Counted from the stretch's first letter, positions 1 to 10,315 are shown. The stretch: 64,000 nucleotides of DNA from Lacibacter sp. H375 (GCF_037892425.1 NZ_JBBKTT010000001.1:3038001-3102000), one strand, 5' to 3'. The notes: generated from the letters alone by a model not told the origin. Numbers and translations: made by a program.

Positions 1-1218
1 ATTGGATGGACAATAACGAATGAAAAATTCATGAACAAACTTCCATGGGTATCGTCTCTTAAACTCCGTGGTTCTTATGGTTTGGTAGGAAATGATAATG
101 TAGGTGATAATTTTCTGTATGTGACGCAGTGGGGCTATGGAGGACAAACCCGCATGGGTGATAACAATGCCGCCAGCCCGTATGTAAATTACAGAGAGAG
201 GACGATCGGCAACCCAAATGTACATTGGGAAACAGTGGCTAAGACAAATATCGGTTTAGACTTTTCAATATTCAGAGGACTTTTTGAAGGTACTGTTGAA
301 CTGTATAAAGATCATCGCACAGACGTTCTAATAAATGGTAACCAACGGGCAGTACCTGCCTATTACGGAGGTACTCCGCCAATTTCCAATCTTGGTGAGA
401 CAGTGGTAAAGGGATATGAAGTGGAACTCAAGTTTAATAAAAGGTTTAAAAGGAATATGCGCATATGGGTGAACACCGCAATGACCTACGCCAAGGATGA
501 GGTAATTGATCGGGACGATCCCCAATTGCTGGATGCATATCGTAAACAGGCGGGATACCAGATCGGGCAGGCGAGGTCTTATATTCGTACAGGGTACTAT
601 AATACATGGGATGAAGTGTACGGCAGCGGTATTTTAAATGAAAACGACAATAACAAAATGCCCGGGAACTTCAACCTCGTTGACTTTAATGGCGATGGAA
701 GAATTGATGAGGCGGATATTGTGCCATTCGCATACCCGGCGAGACCTCAAAATACATATACCGCTACTTTAGGTTTCGACTACAAGCGTTTAACCGTGAT
801 GATTCAATTCTATGCGGTAAATAATGTAACACGGGAACTCACTCAAACGAATTTCAATGCAAAGCTGAATTCTGTTTACAAGCAGGGAGATTATTGGTCA
901 AAAGATAATACCGATGCTCAATCTCCTTTACCCAGATGGAAATCGTTACGATCTAACAGCGCTTATGGAGATTTTTTCCTATATGATGGTTCTTATGTAC
1001 GTTTAAAGACAGCAGAAGTAGCTTATACTGTTGATCCGTTATGGTTAAAAAAGACAGGAATTCAATCGATGCGATTATTTATTAACGGAAACAATCTTTT
1101 TTTCTGGAGTAAAATGCCTGACGATCGTGAAGCAAACATCGGCAACGGCAATACTTCGGGACAGGGCGCTTATCCAACTGTTCGCCGCATCAATTTTGGT
1201 TTCAATCTTAGTTTATAA
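1..1218 (+). CDS. SusC/RagA-type TonB-dependent receptor, C-terminal part
   Basis: The reading frame is open from the first base, so this is the C-terminal ~405 residues of a gene that starts upstream of the window. It is the last part of a 22-strand outer-membrane beta-barrel: aromatic-rich alternating strands, a Ca-loop-like segment DFNGDGRIDEADI near residue 235, and the typical ending FGFNLSL. SusC proteins import oligosaccharides across the outer membrane using TonB energy, with a SusD lipoprotein as lid. The SusD partner follows 17 bp downstream, so the two form one transport complex. Substrate is inferred as xylan-derived oligosaccharide from the enzymes downstream. Plug and TonB box are not visible because they lie outside the window. 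Confidence 0.95.
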   Translation: MGWTITNEKFMNKLPWVSSLKLRGSYGLVGNDNVGDNFLYVTQWGYGGQTRMGDNNAASPYVNYRERTIGNPNVHWETVAKTNIGLDFSIFRGLFEGTVELYKDHRTDVLINGNQRAVPAYYGGTPPISNLGETVVKGYEVELKFNKRFKRNMRIWVNTAMTYAKDEVIDRDDPQLLDAYRKQAGYQIGQARSYIRTGYYNTWDEVYGSGILNENDNNKMPGNFNLVDFNGDGRIDEADIVPFAYPARPQNTYTATLGFDYKRLTVMIQFYAVNNVTRELTQTNFNAKLNSVYKQGDYWSKDNTDAQSPLPRWKSLRSNSAYGDFFLYDGSYVRLKTAEVAYTVDPLWLKKTGIQSMRLFINGNNLFFWSKMPDDREANIGNGNTSGQGAYPTVRRINFGFNLSL

Positions 1219-1235
1219 ACGATTAAAAGTTGAAT

Positions 1236-3089
1236 ATGAAAAAGTCAATAAAAATAACTTTATCTGTGGCTGTACTGTTCGCAGTTTTAGCAACAGTATC
1301 TTGTAAGCGATATCTCGACAGGCCATTGGAAGCCACAATCACGGAAAAAGATGTTTTTCTGAATTTCCGGAGTTTCCAGGGGTTTACCGAAGAGTTACAC
1401 AATTGCCTTCCTGATATGTCAAAGGCTACCTGGAACAGTGAGTGGAATACGGGAGATGATGTACTGTCAACTACGAATGCAAACTACAGGCTGAACGCTG
1501 AATTTGATAATGGTAATTACAGGGCCTGGCAAACCGGTGGTGGTGGCTGGGACAATAGCTGGCTCGACGATAATGGCGCCGGTGCCGATAATCTTGGGAA
1601 TAACCATCAACGTAAGGGACTATGGCCTTTAGCGTGGTATGGAATTCGAAAAGCAAACCTTGGCCTGGCTAATATCGATAAAATGGTGAATGCCACACAG
1701 GAAGAACGAGATGTTATTAAAGGACAGCTGTTGTTTTTCCGTGGGTTTTTCCATTTCCAGTTAATGAGCTTTTGGGGAGGGCTTCCTTATATTGATACAG
1801 TGCTGTCAAGCAGTGCAAAATTAGAGTTGCCAAGGCTCAACTATCGCCAGACATCTCTTAAGGCTGCGAAAGATTTCGAGGATGCTGCGGCCTTACTGCC
1901 CTCTAATTGGGACAATACGGCCGTTGGACAGTTGACCCTCGGAAATAACCAGCAGCGTATAACCAAAGTTGCGGCGCTTGGATTCAAGGGTAAAACTTTG
2001 TTGTATGCAGCGAGCCCTATGATGAATGAACAATCAACCGGTTCGGCCAGTTATGACCAGGCATTGTGCAAAGACGCTGCTGATGCTTTTGCCCGTGCTC
2101 TGAAAATTTCATCAGAACCTGGCGGTAGTGGAGAAGCTTATTATAAGTTAATACCATGGGCCAATTATACCGACATTCTTTTTACAATATCATCTTATGG
2201 AAAATACCCCGGTTATCCGGAGGTTATTGTTAGCCCGCCTGCTTATAGTCCGGGACCGGGCGGAGCATCCAGATGGTCACTAGTTAACATGTTTATACCC
2301 CCACCACTGGGCGGTGAAGCCGGTATATCATCACCTGCAGCTAACTATGTTAACTATTTTGGAATGGCGAACGGACTTCCCCTTGATGCAGCAGGGTCGG
2401 GCTACAATCCTGCAGATCCATGGACAGGCAGAGACCCTCGTTTTTATAAAGACATTACTTATGATGGTGTGCAAATGATCCGTGGTACCGGGAATGCCGC
2501 TTATAAATATGCCAATCTGTTTAATGGCGGCAACTTACGCATTGATGCCAGTGCAAGTCGCTCCGGATATCTCATTCGTCGATTTGTAACAGATGGCTGT
2601 AATAATACCGACAATGAATGGAACAATCTCAACATTATAATTCCCTATCTCCGTTTAGGAGATGTTTACCTCATGTATTCTGAGGCAGTATTGCATGGCT
2701 ATGGCACCCCTCAAAGCAGTGCTCCGGGTTATCTAACTGCAATAGAGGCTGTAAATAAAATCAGAACACGGGCAGGAGTTCCCGGGGTAGATGCGAGATA
2801 CACCGGCACTAAAGATGCTTTTATGGAAGAGCTTATGCGGGAACGGGCTGTTGAACTTGCTTTTGAAGGTTTGCGCTGGCATGATCTGCGCAGATGGAAG
2901 GTAGCCGATCAGAAAAAATATACTGAAAAAACTGTCATCGACTTTGACCGTGGACCAAACGGCAAGCCCATCAACCTTAGAGAAAGGGTGGTAGTTACAC
3001 GAGTGTTTGAAAAGAAACATAACTGGCTTCCATTACCAACTAACCAGGTAAATATTTATCCGGCCTTCGGGCAAAATCCGGGCTGGTAA
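1236..3089 (+). CDS. SusD/RagB family glycan-binding lipoprotein
   Basis: Surface lipoprotein that caps the SusC barrel and captures glycan. About 617 residues. The ATG at 1236 is chosen over an in-frame TTG two codons earlier because it starts directly with a lipoprotein signal (MKKSIKIT...) with lipobox ending at Cys23. The TPR-like SusD fold is indicated by the segment RGFFHFQLMSFWGGLPYIDT (about residues 170-190), by the late motif ERAVELAFEGLRWHDLRRWK, and by the NPGW ending, all typical of the family. It lies 17 bp after the partial SusC and 94 bp before the second SusC, consistent with co-transcription. The bound sugar cannot be read from sequence. Confidence 0.95.
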   Translation: MKKSIKITLSVAVLFAVLATVSCKRYLDRPLEATITEKDVFLNFRSFQGFTEELHNCLPDMSKATWNSEWNTGDDVLSTTNANYRLNAEFDNGNYRAWQTGGGGWDNSWLDDNGAGADNLGNNHQRKGLWPLAWYGIRKANLGLANIDKMVNATQEERDVIKGQLLFFRGFFHFQLMSFWGGLPYIDTVLSSSAKLELPRLNYRQTSLKAAKDFEDAAALLPSNWDNTAVGQLTLGNNQQRITKVAALGFKGKTLLYAASPMMNEQSTGSASYDQALCKDAADAFARALKISSEPGGSGEAYYKLIPWANYTDILFTISSYGKYPGYPEVIVSPPAYSPGPGGASRWSLVNMFIPPPLGGEAGISSPAANYVNYFGMANGLPLDAAGSGYNPADPWTGRDPRFYKDITYDGVQMIRGTGNAAYKYANLFNGGNLRIDASASRSGYLIRRFVTDGCNNTDNEWNNLNIIIPYLRLGDVYLMYSEAVLHGYGTPQSSAPGYLTAIEAVNKIRTRAGVPGVDARYTGTKDAFMEELMRERAVELAFEGLRWHDLRRWKVADQKKYTEKTVIDFDRGPNGKPINLRERVVVTRVFEKKHNWLPLPTNQVNIYPAFGQNPGW

Positions 3090-3183
3090 AGCGGTTGGTG
3101 GTACTACTGTCTGGATGAGCGAGTATTGAAATAAAAATTTCTAAGCCTTTAAAACGAAAGAAGTGAATTGTAAAACGAAATTA

Positions 3184-6100
3184 ATGAAGTGTATAAAAAT
3201 ATGCATGGCATACTGTGCTATTTTCCTGTGCTTTTCAACGGTATTAAAAGCACAGGAGGTGAGCCAGGTTACCGTCACGTCAATTGTGCACGATGAAAAA
3301 GGGGCGCCTGTTTCGGGGGTTCTTGTGGCGGGTAACGGAGGCAAAACCACAGCTTATACTGATAACACCGGTAAATTTTCAATCACGGTTCCGGCAAACT
3401 CTGTTGTGATACTAAACGCTAAAGGCTATAAAATGCTGACGTTGCGGGCTGCGGCAATACCTCCGAGAATCGGGATGGCGGCGGAGAGTGGAGAGAAAGA
3501 AGTTTACATGCCTTTTGGACAAATAGACAAACAGGATCTTCCCGGGGCCATAAGCGTACTTAACCCAGGAACCTATATCGACCGTGATTTTAGTCTTTCA
3601 GTTGAAGGCGGAATGAATGGCAGGGTAGCAGGTCTGTTATGGAGCAACAATATCTGGGGCATGGAAAATGCCATGGTTATGATCGATGGAGTTCGCCGTG
3701 AATTTTCGGATATCACTTTTAACGAAATACAACAGATATCTGTTTTAAAAGGAGTAAATGCTGCTGCCCTCTATGGTAGCCAGGCGGCCAAAGGCATTAT
3801 TTTCATTACCACAAAGAAAGGTGAAGCGAATACACCTAAAATAGGATTAAGAATTAATTCCGGAGTTGCATTGCCCAGTGATCTTCCCAGCTATCTGAAT
3901 TCGGCTGATTATATGAATTTATATAATGAAGCACGCCGTAATGATGGCCTCGCAGATTTTTTTACACAAGCTACTATTCAAAATCATCGCACTGGTAATT
4001 CATTTCGTTTCCCTAGTGTGGATTATTACTCATCACAATACCTGAAAAGATACCAGAATGCTACAAATGCGAACGCTGAATTTTCGGGTGGAAATAATAA
4101 TGCACGATTCTATTCAAACGTCGGTTTTGCAAACAGTTCAACGTTATTGAATTTAGGTGAGGGTAAAAATGAAAACGACAACCGTTTAAATGTAAGGGGT
4201 AATATTGACCTTAAACTCAATGATAAGATTTCAAGCTCGGTGTATGTTTCTGCCGTTTTTAGCGAAAGCCGCAGGGCACGTGGCAACTATTGGAGCAATG
4301 CGGCTACATTGTTGCCCAACAGGTTTAGCCCTCTAATTCCTATAGATTTAATATCTCCAAACGACAAAACTTCTCTTGGTTTAGTGGCTGCAAGCCGTAA
4401 CCTGATTGATGGTAGATACTTATTAGGCGGGTTACAAAGTTTTCAAACAAATCCGATAGCTGACTTGTATGTTGGCGGATATGATAAGAACATCAGGCGT
4501 ATATTCCAGGTAACCAATGAAATTAATGCCGATCTCAACTCGGTGTTACGGGGATTGTCTTTTCACACATTATTCAATTTAGATTATTCCAATTCCTACC
4601 TGCAGTCAATCAGCAACACTTATGCTGTGTACGATCCTATCTGGAGCGCTACTTCCGATTCTTTGTCTCTGACCACGGCTCGTAAATATGGAGAGGATGC
4701 CCGCCCAGGTACGCAAAATATCAATAATACGGCGCAAAGGCAGAACGTTGCTTTCTCCTCCTGGTTTGGTTATGACAGGACCATAAACAATGTTCATAAT
4801 GTTTCAGCTAAGTTGTTAGGTTATATGTCGAAAATTACGGTGAATGATATCTACCAGCAAATTACTAACTCCCATTTAGGATTACAGGTTGGCTACAACT
4901 ACAAACACAAGTATTGGGCCGACTTTACCGGCACTTATGCCAACTCAACACGGTTGCCGGAAGGTAACCGCACAGGTTTCTCTCCAAGCGGAAGCCTTGG
5001 ATGGTTACTTAGTTCGGAGAATTTCCTGGCGCATTCCAAGGTGGTCAATTATTTAAAGCTATCAGCATCTGCAGGTATTCTAAATACTGATCTTGATATG
5101 ACCAGAAACAACCTCGATGCTTTCTTTATTTATGATAATACGTACAACAGGGGCGCAGGTTATACATGGAATGATGGTTTAACGGGTTCTTCTAATCAGG
5201 CTACTACCGCTGCTTGGGGACCTAATCCTAACCTGTCATTTCCAAAGAGAAAAGAGGTGAATCTAAGTTTAGAAGGGTCTTTTTTCAATAATCTTATTTC
5301 GCTTCAGACTACTGTATTCAAAATGCAGATGGCAGGTCTTCCCACACAGCGTTTTTCACAGTATCCAAATTATCTCAGCACGTTCGTCCCCTACACAAAC
5401 TACAACACAAATCAGCGTAGCGGGTTCGACCTTATGTTGAATGTAAACAAGAAGGTTGGAAATGTAGAATTCAGCTTGGGAACAAATCTTACCTATGCTA
5501 ATTCAAAGGTTACAAAACGTGATGAACTTTTTCTCGATCCTTATCAAAACCGGGCAGGTAAACCTGTAGATGCAATCTTTGGGCTTGTAAGCAATGGCTT
5601 TTTCATGGATCAAAATGATATAAGCACCAGCCCCAGACAATTATTCGGTACAGCATTAACACCAGGGGATATTAAGTACAAAGATCAAAACGGAGATAAC
5701 ATTATTGATAGCCGGGATGAAGTGATGATCGGTCGTTTTATTGCGCCGTTCAGTTATGGAATTAACTTAAATATCACTTACAACGCTTTTAATTTGTTTG
5801 TACTTGGTACCGGAAATAATGGAGGATACGGTTTAACAAATAACAACTACTATTGGGTAAGCGGCGATCTCAAGTATTCGGAGGTTGTACTTAACAGGTG
5901 GACACAAGCCACAAAAACCACTGCCACATATCCACGCTTAAGTTCGCAGCAAAGCGCCAATAATTTCCGCAGTTCTGATTTTTGGTTGTACAACACAAAC
6001 CGTTTTAATCTCAGCAAGGTGCAGTTGACTTACAATCTTCCGAAAAAGGTATCGGCTAAATTATTTGTCAAAGATTTACTGGTCTATGTTTCCGGGGCCA

Positions 6101-6201
6101 ACTTGTACACGTTCGCTCAAAATCGTAAAATTTTGGAGTTGTCAATTGCCAGCACCCCTCAATTCAGAAATTATAACATAGGAATCAGGGCCAATTTTTA
6201 A
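3184..6201 (+). CDS. SusC/RagA-type TonB-dependent receptor with atypical plug
   Basis: Outer-membrane oligosaccharide importer, about 1005 residues. ATG 3184 gives a clean signal peptide ending LKAQE; an in-frame GTG at 3163 is the alternative. Order: carboxypeptidase-regulatory-like domain (about 27-100), TonB-box region, plug (about 110-195, with VMIDGVRR and ISVLKGVNAAALYGSQAA), then the barrel, ending YNIGIRANF. Two departures are visible. The usual VVVVGYG box is replaced by EVYMPFG, although the following QIDKQDLPGAISVL fits the family. The plug also lacks the IRIRG-type strand segment before the VIDG motif, so it is shorter than usual. A DQNGDNIIDSRDE Ca-like loop lies near residue 840. 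Its SusD starts 3 bp downstream. Confidence 0.93.
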   Translation: MKCIKICMAYCAIFLCFSTVLKAQEVSQVTVTSIVHDEKGAPVSGVLVAGNGGKTTAYTDNTGKFSITVPANSVVILNAKGYKMLTLRAAAIPPRIGMAAESGEKEVYMPFGQIDKQDLPGAISVLNPGTYIDRDFSLSVEGGMNGRVAGLLWSNNIWGMENAMVMIDGVRREFSDITFNEIQQISVLKGVNAAALYGSQAAKGIIFITTKKGEANTPKIGLRINSGVALPSDLPSYLNSADYMNLYNEARRNDGLADFFTQATIQNHRTGNSFRFPSVDYYSSQYLKRYQNATNANAEFSGGNNNARFYSNVGFANSSTLLNLGEGKNENDNRLNVRGNIDLKLNDKISSSVYVSAVFSESRRARGNYWSNAATLLPNRFSPLIPIDLISPNDKTSLGLVAASRNLIDGRYLLGGLQSFQTNPIADLYVGGYDKNIRRIFQVTNEINADLNSVLRGLSFHTLFNLDYSNSYLQSISNTYAVYDPIWSATSDSLSLTTARKYGEDARPGTQNINNTAQRQNVAFSSWFGYDRTINNVHNVSAKLLGYMSKITVNDIYQQITNSHLGLQVGYNYKHKYWADFTGTYANSTRLPEGNRTGFSPSGSLGWLLSSENFLAHSKVVNYLKLSASAGILNTDLDMTRNNLDAFFIYDNTYNRGAGYTWNDGLTGSSNQATTAAWGPNPNLSFPKRKEVNLSLEGSFFNNLISLQTTVFKMQMAGLPTQRFSQYPNYLSTFVPYTNYNTNQRSGFDLMLNVNKKVGNVEFSLGTNLTYANSKVTKRDELFLDPYQNRAGKPVDAIFGLVSNGFFMDQNDISTSPRQLFGTALTPGDIKYKDQNGDNIIDSRDEVMIGRFIAPFSYGINLNITYNAFNLFVLGTGNNGGYGLTNNNYYWVSGDLKYSEVVLNRWTQATKTTATYPRLSSQQSANNFRSSDFWLYNTNRFNLSKVQLTYNLPKKVSAKLFVKDLLVYVSGANLYTFAQNRKILELSIASTPQFRNYNIGIRANF

Positions 6202-6204
6202 AGT

Positions 6205-8007
6205 ATGATCTCCCATAAAAAAATGATAAACATGTGTAAAAAATTAATGCTACTTGTTATACTATGCATAGCGTTTGCGGGGTGTAAAAAAATACTTAAC
6301 CCCAATGACGATAATCACCGTTTGTTCGGAGAAATTTATGGTGACCCTTTTTTTGCAGAGGGGATACTGATGAATGCTTACACAAGGCTCCCCACGAATG
6401 GTTATTCTTTTAACGAAGTAGCTACTGACGATGCGGTAACGAATGATAAATTCAGTCCATTACTTAATATGGCAACCGGATCGTGGTCGGCAGCCAACAA
6501 CCCGGTTGATCAATGGAACAACTCATTTACAGCCATTCTGTATTTGAATCTTTTTCTTCGTGAGGTTGACAGTGTGAACTGGGCTCCTTCGAGTAAGAAT
6601 GTGCGCACTTTGTTTACAGACCGTTTGAAAGGAGAAAGTTATGGTTTACGGGCACTGTTTATGCTCAATCTTCTGCAGGCTCATGCAGGATACGCAGCAG
6701 GCGGAGAACTACTTGGCGTACCTATTATTACCGAAGCGCTTGATGCTAATTCTGATTTTAAAAAACCACGTAATACATTTGACCAGTGCATGCAGCAGAT
6801 AGCGGCTGATCTTGCTGAGGCAGACAAATATTTGCCTCTCGATTATGTCAACATTAGTTCCAATGCACAACTCCCGGCAAAGTACAGCAGCATGGTATTT
6901 GGAGACTATAACCGTGTGTTCGGCAATTTTAACAGGCAACGTATCTCCGGCCGGATTTTAAAAGCAATAAGAGCTAAAGCTGCACTACTTGCGGCAAGTC
7001 CGGCATATAATCCACAGTCTACTTCAACCAAATGGGAAAGTGCAGCAAATTTTGCGGGTGAAGTTCTTACGTTAAATGGAGGCATTTCCGGGTTAGATCC
7101 TCAGGGGGCAGTGTTTTACAGCCAAACTGCTGCTGTTCCCGGTAATACAACTGTTAATACAATTAATCTTGCGAATGGTATCGACCAAAAAGAAATGTTA
7201 TGGAGAGGTAATATTGTCAATACAAACAATTTAGAAAGAGACAATTTTCCACCTACTCTTTTTGGAAACGGCAGGGTAAACCCAACACAAAATCTTGTGG
7301 ATGCATTCCCCATGGCAAATGGTTATCCAATCACCGATCCTGCCAGCGGCTATGTTGCAACAAACCCTTATGCTAATCGTGATCCACGTTTGAGGAATTA
7401 TATTGTGTTTAATGGTAGTACGATGAAAAATTCTTCTACTTTCATTTGGACAAAAACTGATAATCCAACCAATGACGCTGTCAACTTTATTCCTACGTCA
7501 ACCAGAACAGGTTATTACATGAGAAAGCTGTTAAGGGAAGACGTCAATGCAAACCCTTCATCCCTTTCAACGCAGAAGCACTATCCTGTGCATATCAGGT
7601 ATACGGAGATGTTTTTAATTTATGCAGAAGCAGCAAACGAAGCATGGGGACCAGACGGGATGGGTACTTTCGGATTCTCGCCCCGAACTGTAATTGCTGC
7701 TATTCGTAAAAGAGCAGGAATTGCGCAGCCGGATAACTACCTGGCATCAATCTCCACCAAGGAAGACATGCGTAAATTAATTCGAAATGAAAGAAGACTT
7801 GAATTAAGTTTCGAAGGTTTCCGTTTCTGGGATCTGCGTCGCTGGAAAGAAAACCTCACTGAGCCGGCAAAAGGTGTAACGATCAATAATAATTTGTTTA
7901 CCATACAGGCTGTCGAAAACAGACAGTATACAGATAACATGTATCATGGACCTATTCCGTTAACCGAGGCTTTGAAAGCCAACCTTCAACAAAACAAAGG
8001 GTGGTAA
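6205..8007 (+). CDS. SusD/RagB family glycan-binding lipoprotein
   Basis: Second SusD, 600 residues from ATG 6205; in-frame ATGs at 6223 and 6232 are also possible and shorten only the n-region. Lipobox FAGC with Cys27. Family marks: GLRALFMLNLLQAHAGY (about 150-165), YTEMFLIYAEAANEAW (about 470), RNERRLELSFEGFRFWDLRR (about 530) and the ending NKGW. The 3-bp gap to the preceding SusC implies translational coupling and a dedicated SusCD pair. A second SusCD pair beside the first is a usual arrangement in xylan loci handling both simple and complex xylans (general knowledge of Bacteroides xylan PULs); the division of labour here is inference. Confidence 0.95.
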   Translation: MISHKKMINMCKKLMLLVILCIAFAGCKKILNPNDDNHRLFGEIYGDPFFAEGILMNAYTRLPTNGYSFNEVATDDAVTNDKFSPLLNMATGSWSAANNPVDQWNNSFTAILYLNLFLREVDSVNWAPSSKNVRTLFTDRLKGESYGLRALFMLNLLQAHAGYAAGGELLGVPIITEALDANSDFKKPRNTFDQCMQQIAADLAEADKYLPLDYVNISSNAQLPAKYSSMVFGDYNRVFGNFNRQRISGRILKAIRAKAALLAASPAYNPQSTSTKWESAANFAGEVLTLNGGISGLDPQGAVFYSQTAAVPGNTTVNTINLANGIDQKEMLWRGNIVNTNNLERDNFPPTLFGNGRVNPTQNLVDAFPMANGYPITDPASGYVATNPYANRDPRLRNYIVFNGSTMKNSSTFIWTKTDNPTNDAVNFIPTSTRTGYYMRKLLREDVNANPSSLSTQKHYPVHIRYTEMFLIYAEAANEAWGPDGMGTFGFSPRTVIAAIRKRAGIAQPDNYLASISTKEDMRKLIRNERRLELSFEGFRFWDLRRWKENLTEPAKGVTINNNLFTIQAVENRQYTDNMYHGPIPLTEALKANLQQNKGW

Positions 8008-8039
8008 CACCGATCTATCATTATTAATGCATAATAAAT

Positions 8040-9068
8040 ATGAAACGAGTTATTGTACTATCCTTTAGTTTATTTCTGGTACTTGCTGCCTGTAATAAAA
8101 AATGGGAGTTCCCGGATTATAAGTATACAACAGTGTATTTTCCCTATCAATCACCGGTAAGAACGATTGTGTTTGGAGAGGATATCATTGACAATACATT
8201 GGATAACCAACGCAAATGTTTAATCATGGCTGCGATGGGTGGTGTGTATGAAAACAAAAAAGACATCACTATAAATGTAGCGGTAGATAACACCTTAGCA
8301 CAAAGGCTTCGGTTTGGTTCTGCAAGCGGAAGTGATGTTATTGCCATGCCGGATAATTATTACGTATTGCCGCAAGAAAAAAAGATTTTTATCCCATCAG
8401 GTAAAGTAATGGGCGGCATTGAAGTGCAGTTAACAGATGCGTTTTTTGCAGATCCACGTGCAATAAGAAATACATTTGTTATTCCTTTGAAAATTCTTTC
8501 TGTTACCAATGCAGATTCTGTTTTGAGAGGCTCTTCCACAAAGACAACTCCTGATCCACGCTTTGCAGGCGATTGGGCTGTTGTTCCAAAAGATTATGTT
8601 CTGTATGCTGTTAAATACGTGAATCCTTTTCATGGTGCTTACTTACGCAGAGGTGTTGATGAAGTAAAGGGAAATAATGGCAATACAGCATTAGATACTA
8701 CGGTAGTCTATCACAAAACTTATGTTGAGCAAGACGAAGTGTGCAACCTCTTTACTAAGTCAATGACGCAAGACTCTATTTCCCTGAACGCTAAGAATAA
8801 AGGTAATATCAATGCGCCTTTTCAGTTAGTACTGAATTTTGATAATACCGGCAAGTGTACAGTTGCAGGACCGGCTTCAGCCAGCTACACGGTTTCCGGC
8901 AATGGCACATTTGTTAAAAAGGGCGATATGTGGGGTAATCAAAAACGAGATGTATTGCATCTGAAATATCAAGTCGATTTTGGAACAACAGTACACAACT
9001 TTACAGATACGTTGGTGCTGCGTGACAGGGGAGTAAAATTTGAAACGTTCGCTCCTGTCGTGTACTAA
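8040..9068 (+). CDS. DUF1735-type surface lipoprotein (candidate glycan-binding protein)
   Basis: A 342-residue lipoprotein (lipobox LAAC, Cys18). The N-terminal half has the BT_3987/DUF1735-like beta-sandwich pattern: TTVYFPYQSPVRTIVFGED, then ITINVAVDN and MPDNYYVLP, then IPSGKVMGGIEVQLTD. The C-terminal half (about 190-342) is a second beta-rich domain resembling those often paired with DUF1735. Proteins of this kind sit directly after SusD genes and act as surface glycan-binding proteins that feed the SusCD complex. It follows SusD by 32 bp and precedes the GH10 xylanase. No catalytic motif is seen. The role as binding protein rests on position and fold family, not on an identified sugar-binding site. 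Confidence 0.75.
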   Translation: MKRVIVLSFSLFLVLAACNKKWEFPDYKYTTVYFPYQSPVRTIVFGEDIIDNTLDNQRKCLIMAAMGGVYENKKDITINVAVDNTLAQRLRFGSASGSDVIAMPDNYYVLPQEKKIFIPSGKVMGGIEVQLTDAFFADPRAIRNTFVIPLKILSVTNADSVLRGSSTKTTPDPRFAGDWAVVPKDYVLYAVKYVNPFHGAYLRRGVDEVKGNNGNTALDTTVVYHKTYVEQDEVCNLFTKSMTQDSISLNAKNKGNINAPFQLVLNFDNTGKCTVAGPASASYTVSGNGTFVKKGDMWGNQKRDVLHLKYQVDFGTTVHNFTDTLVLRDRGVKFETFAPVVY

Positions 9069-9104
9069 AAAATATTCGAAAGCAGAATTAACAGATCCTT
9101 GTTT

Positions 9105-9123
9105 CTATTGCAAGGGGCAATAG
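9105..9123 (+). other. Hairpin in the xylanase leader
   Basis: A perfect 7-bp stem CTATTGC/GCAATAG with a 5-nt loop lies 58 bp before the chosen GH10 start. There is no T-run after it, so it is not a standard terminator. It may stabilise or process the mRNA between the transport and enzyme genes; that is inference. An alternative overlapping pairing CCTTG/CAAGG exists (9097-9101 with 9111-9115). Confidence 0.3.
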
Positions 9124-9181
9124 AGCGGTTGGCATTTTGCATATAAATTCTATTCAGAACAAAACAATTTCACAAAAAAGC

Positions 9182-10315
9182 ATGCGCACAAAGTATTTAA
9201 ATATTCTCTTCGTTGTTTTCGGCGGCATTACATTCTTGAATTGCAGCAGTGTTCAGAAAACAACAGGCGCATCAGGCACACCTTCGCTGAAAGCAGCTTT
9301 TAAAGATGATTTCTTCATCGGCACTGCATTGAATAATGCACAGATTGAAGAGAAAATTCCCGGTGCAGCTGTTTTAGTTCCCCAACAGTTTAATGCAGTT
9401 ACACCTGAGAATATCATGAAAGCTGAGGTGATGCACCCGGAATGGAACAGATATAATTTTGACCTTTCTGACAAACTGGTTGCTTATGCTAAAAAGCACA
9501 ATATTATTGTGAATGCGCATACGTTGATCTGGCATAGTCAATTGCCGCAATTTGTCCGTCGCATAAAAGATGCAGATTCAGTTCGTCTTTTTTTGAAAGA
9601 ACATATCAACACAATTGCTGGCAGGTACGAGGGTCAGGTGTATTCATGGGATGTAGTGAATGAAGCGTTGAATGAAGATGGCACCATGCGTAAATCTATT
9701 TTCCTTGACAAGTTGGGAGATGATTTTGTAACAGAAGCTTTTCGCCTGGCGCAAAATGCCGCACCCAAAACAAAGCTTTATTACAACGATTATAATATTG
9801 AACAACCTAAAAAAAGAGCAGGTGCTATAGCGCTCATTAAAAAAATACAAGCTGCAGGTGTACGCATCGATGGTGTGGGTATTCAAGGGCACTGGCATGT
9901 CAAAAACATTCCGTTGAAAGATATTGAGGAAAGTATTCTTGAGTTTTCTGCTTTGGGCATTGATGTCATGTTCACGGAACTTGATGTAAGTGTATTACCC
10001 AATCCACGTGATATAGTTGGTGCAGATGTTAATCAACGTGCCGAATACGAAGCAAAACTGAACCCGTATACTGCGGGGTTGCCAGATTCTGTGCAGACAT
10101 CGCTAGCCAAAGGGTATGAAGATATTTTCCGTTTGTTTTTAAAACACAAGAATAAGATCGGTCGTGTTACTTTTTGGGGTGTAGATGACGGGCAATCATG
10201 GCTGAATGGTTTTCCTATTCGTGGCAGAACCAATTATCCGCTACTCTTCGACAAAGAGTTTAAACCTAAGCCAGCTTACTATAAGGTGATGGAATTAAAA
10301 AACAAGAATAAATAA
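9182..10315 (+). CDS. GH10 endo-beta-1,4-xylanase, lipoprotein
   Basis: Cleaves internal beta-1,4 bonds of xylan; retaining mechanism. About 377 residues: one GH10 TIM barrel with no carbohydrate-binding module. ATG 9182 is preferred over an upstream in-frame TTG because it begins a lipoprotein signal with lipobox LNC (Cys21), predicting surface or periplasmic anchoring. Visible motifs: NAHTLIWHSQLP, acid/base Glu161 in WDVVNEA, YYNDYNIE, GIQGHWH, nucleophile Glu266 in TELDVSV, and FWGVDDGQSW. Being first after the transport genes and membrane-anchored, it fits the initial depolymerase. A second GH10 lies at 23.3 kb. Confidence 0.95.
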   Translation: MRTKYLNILFVVFGGITFLNCSSVQKTTGASGTPSLKAAFKDDFFIGTALNNAQIEEKIPGAAVLVPQQFNAVTPENIMKAEVMHPEWNRYNFDLSDKLVAYAKKHNIIVNAHTLIWHSQLPQFVRRIKDADSVRLFLKEHINTIAGRYEGQVYSWDVVNEALNEDGTMRKSIFLDKLGDDFVTEAFRLAQNAAPKTKLYYNDYNIEQPKKRAGAIALIKKIQAAGVRIDGVGIQGHWHVKNIPLKDIEESILEFSALGIDVMFTELDVSVLPNPRDIVGADVNQRAEYEAKLNPYTAGLPDSVQTSLAKGYEDIFRLFLKHKNKIGRVTFWGVDDGQSWLNGFPIRGRTNYPLLFDKEFKPKPAYYKVMELKNKNK

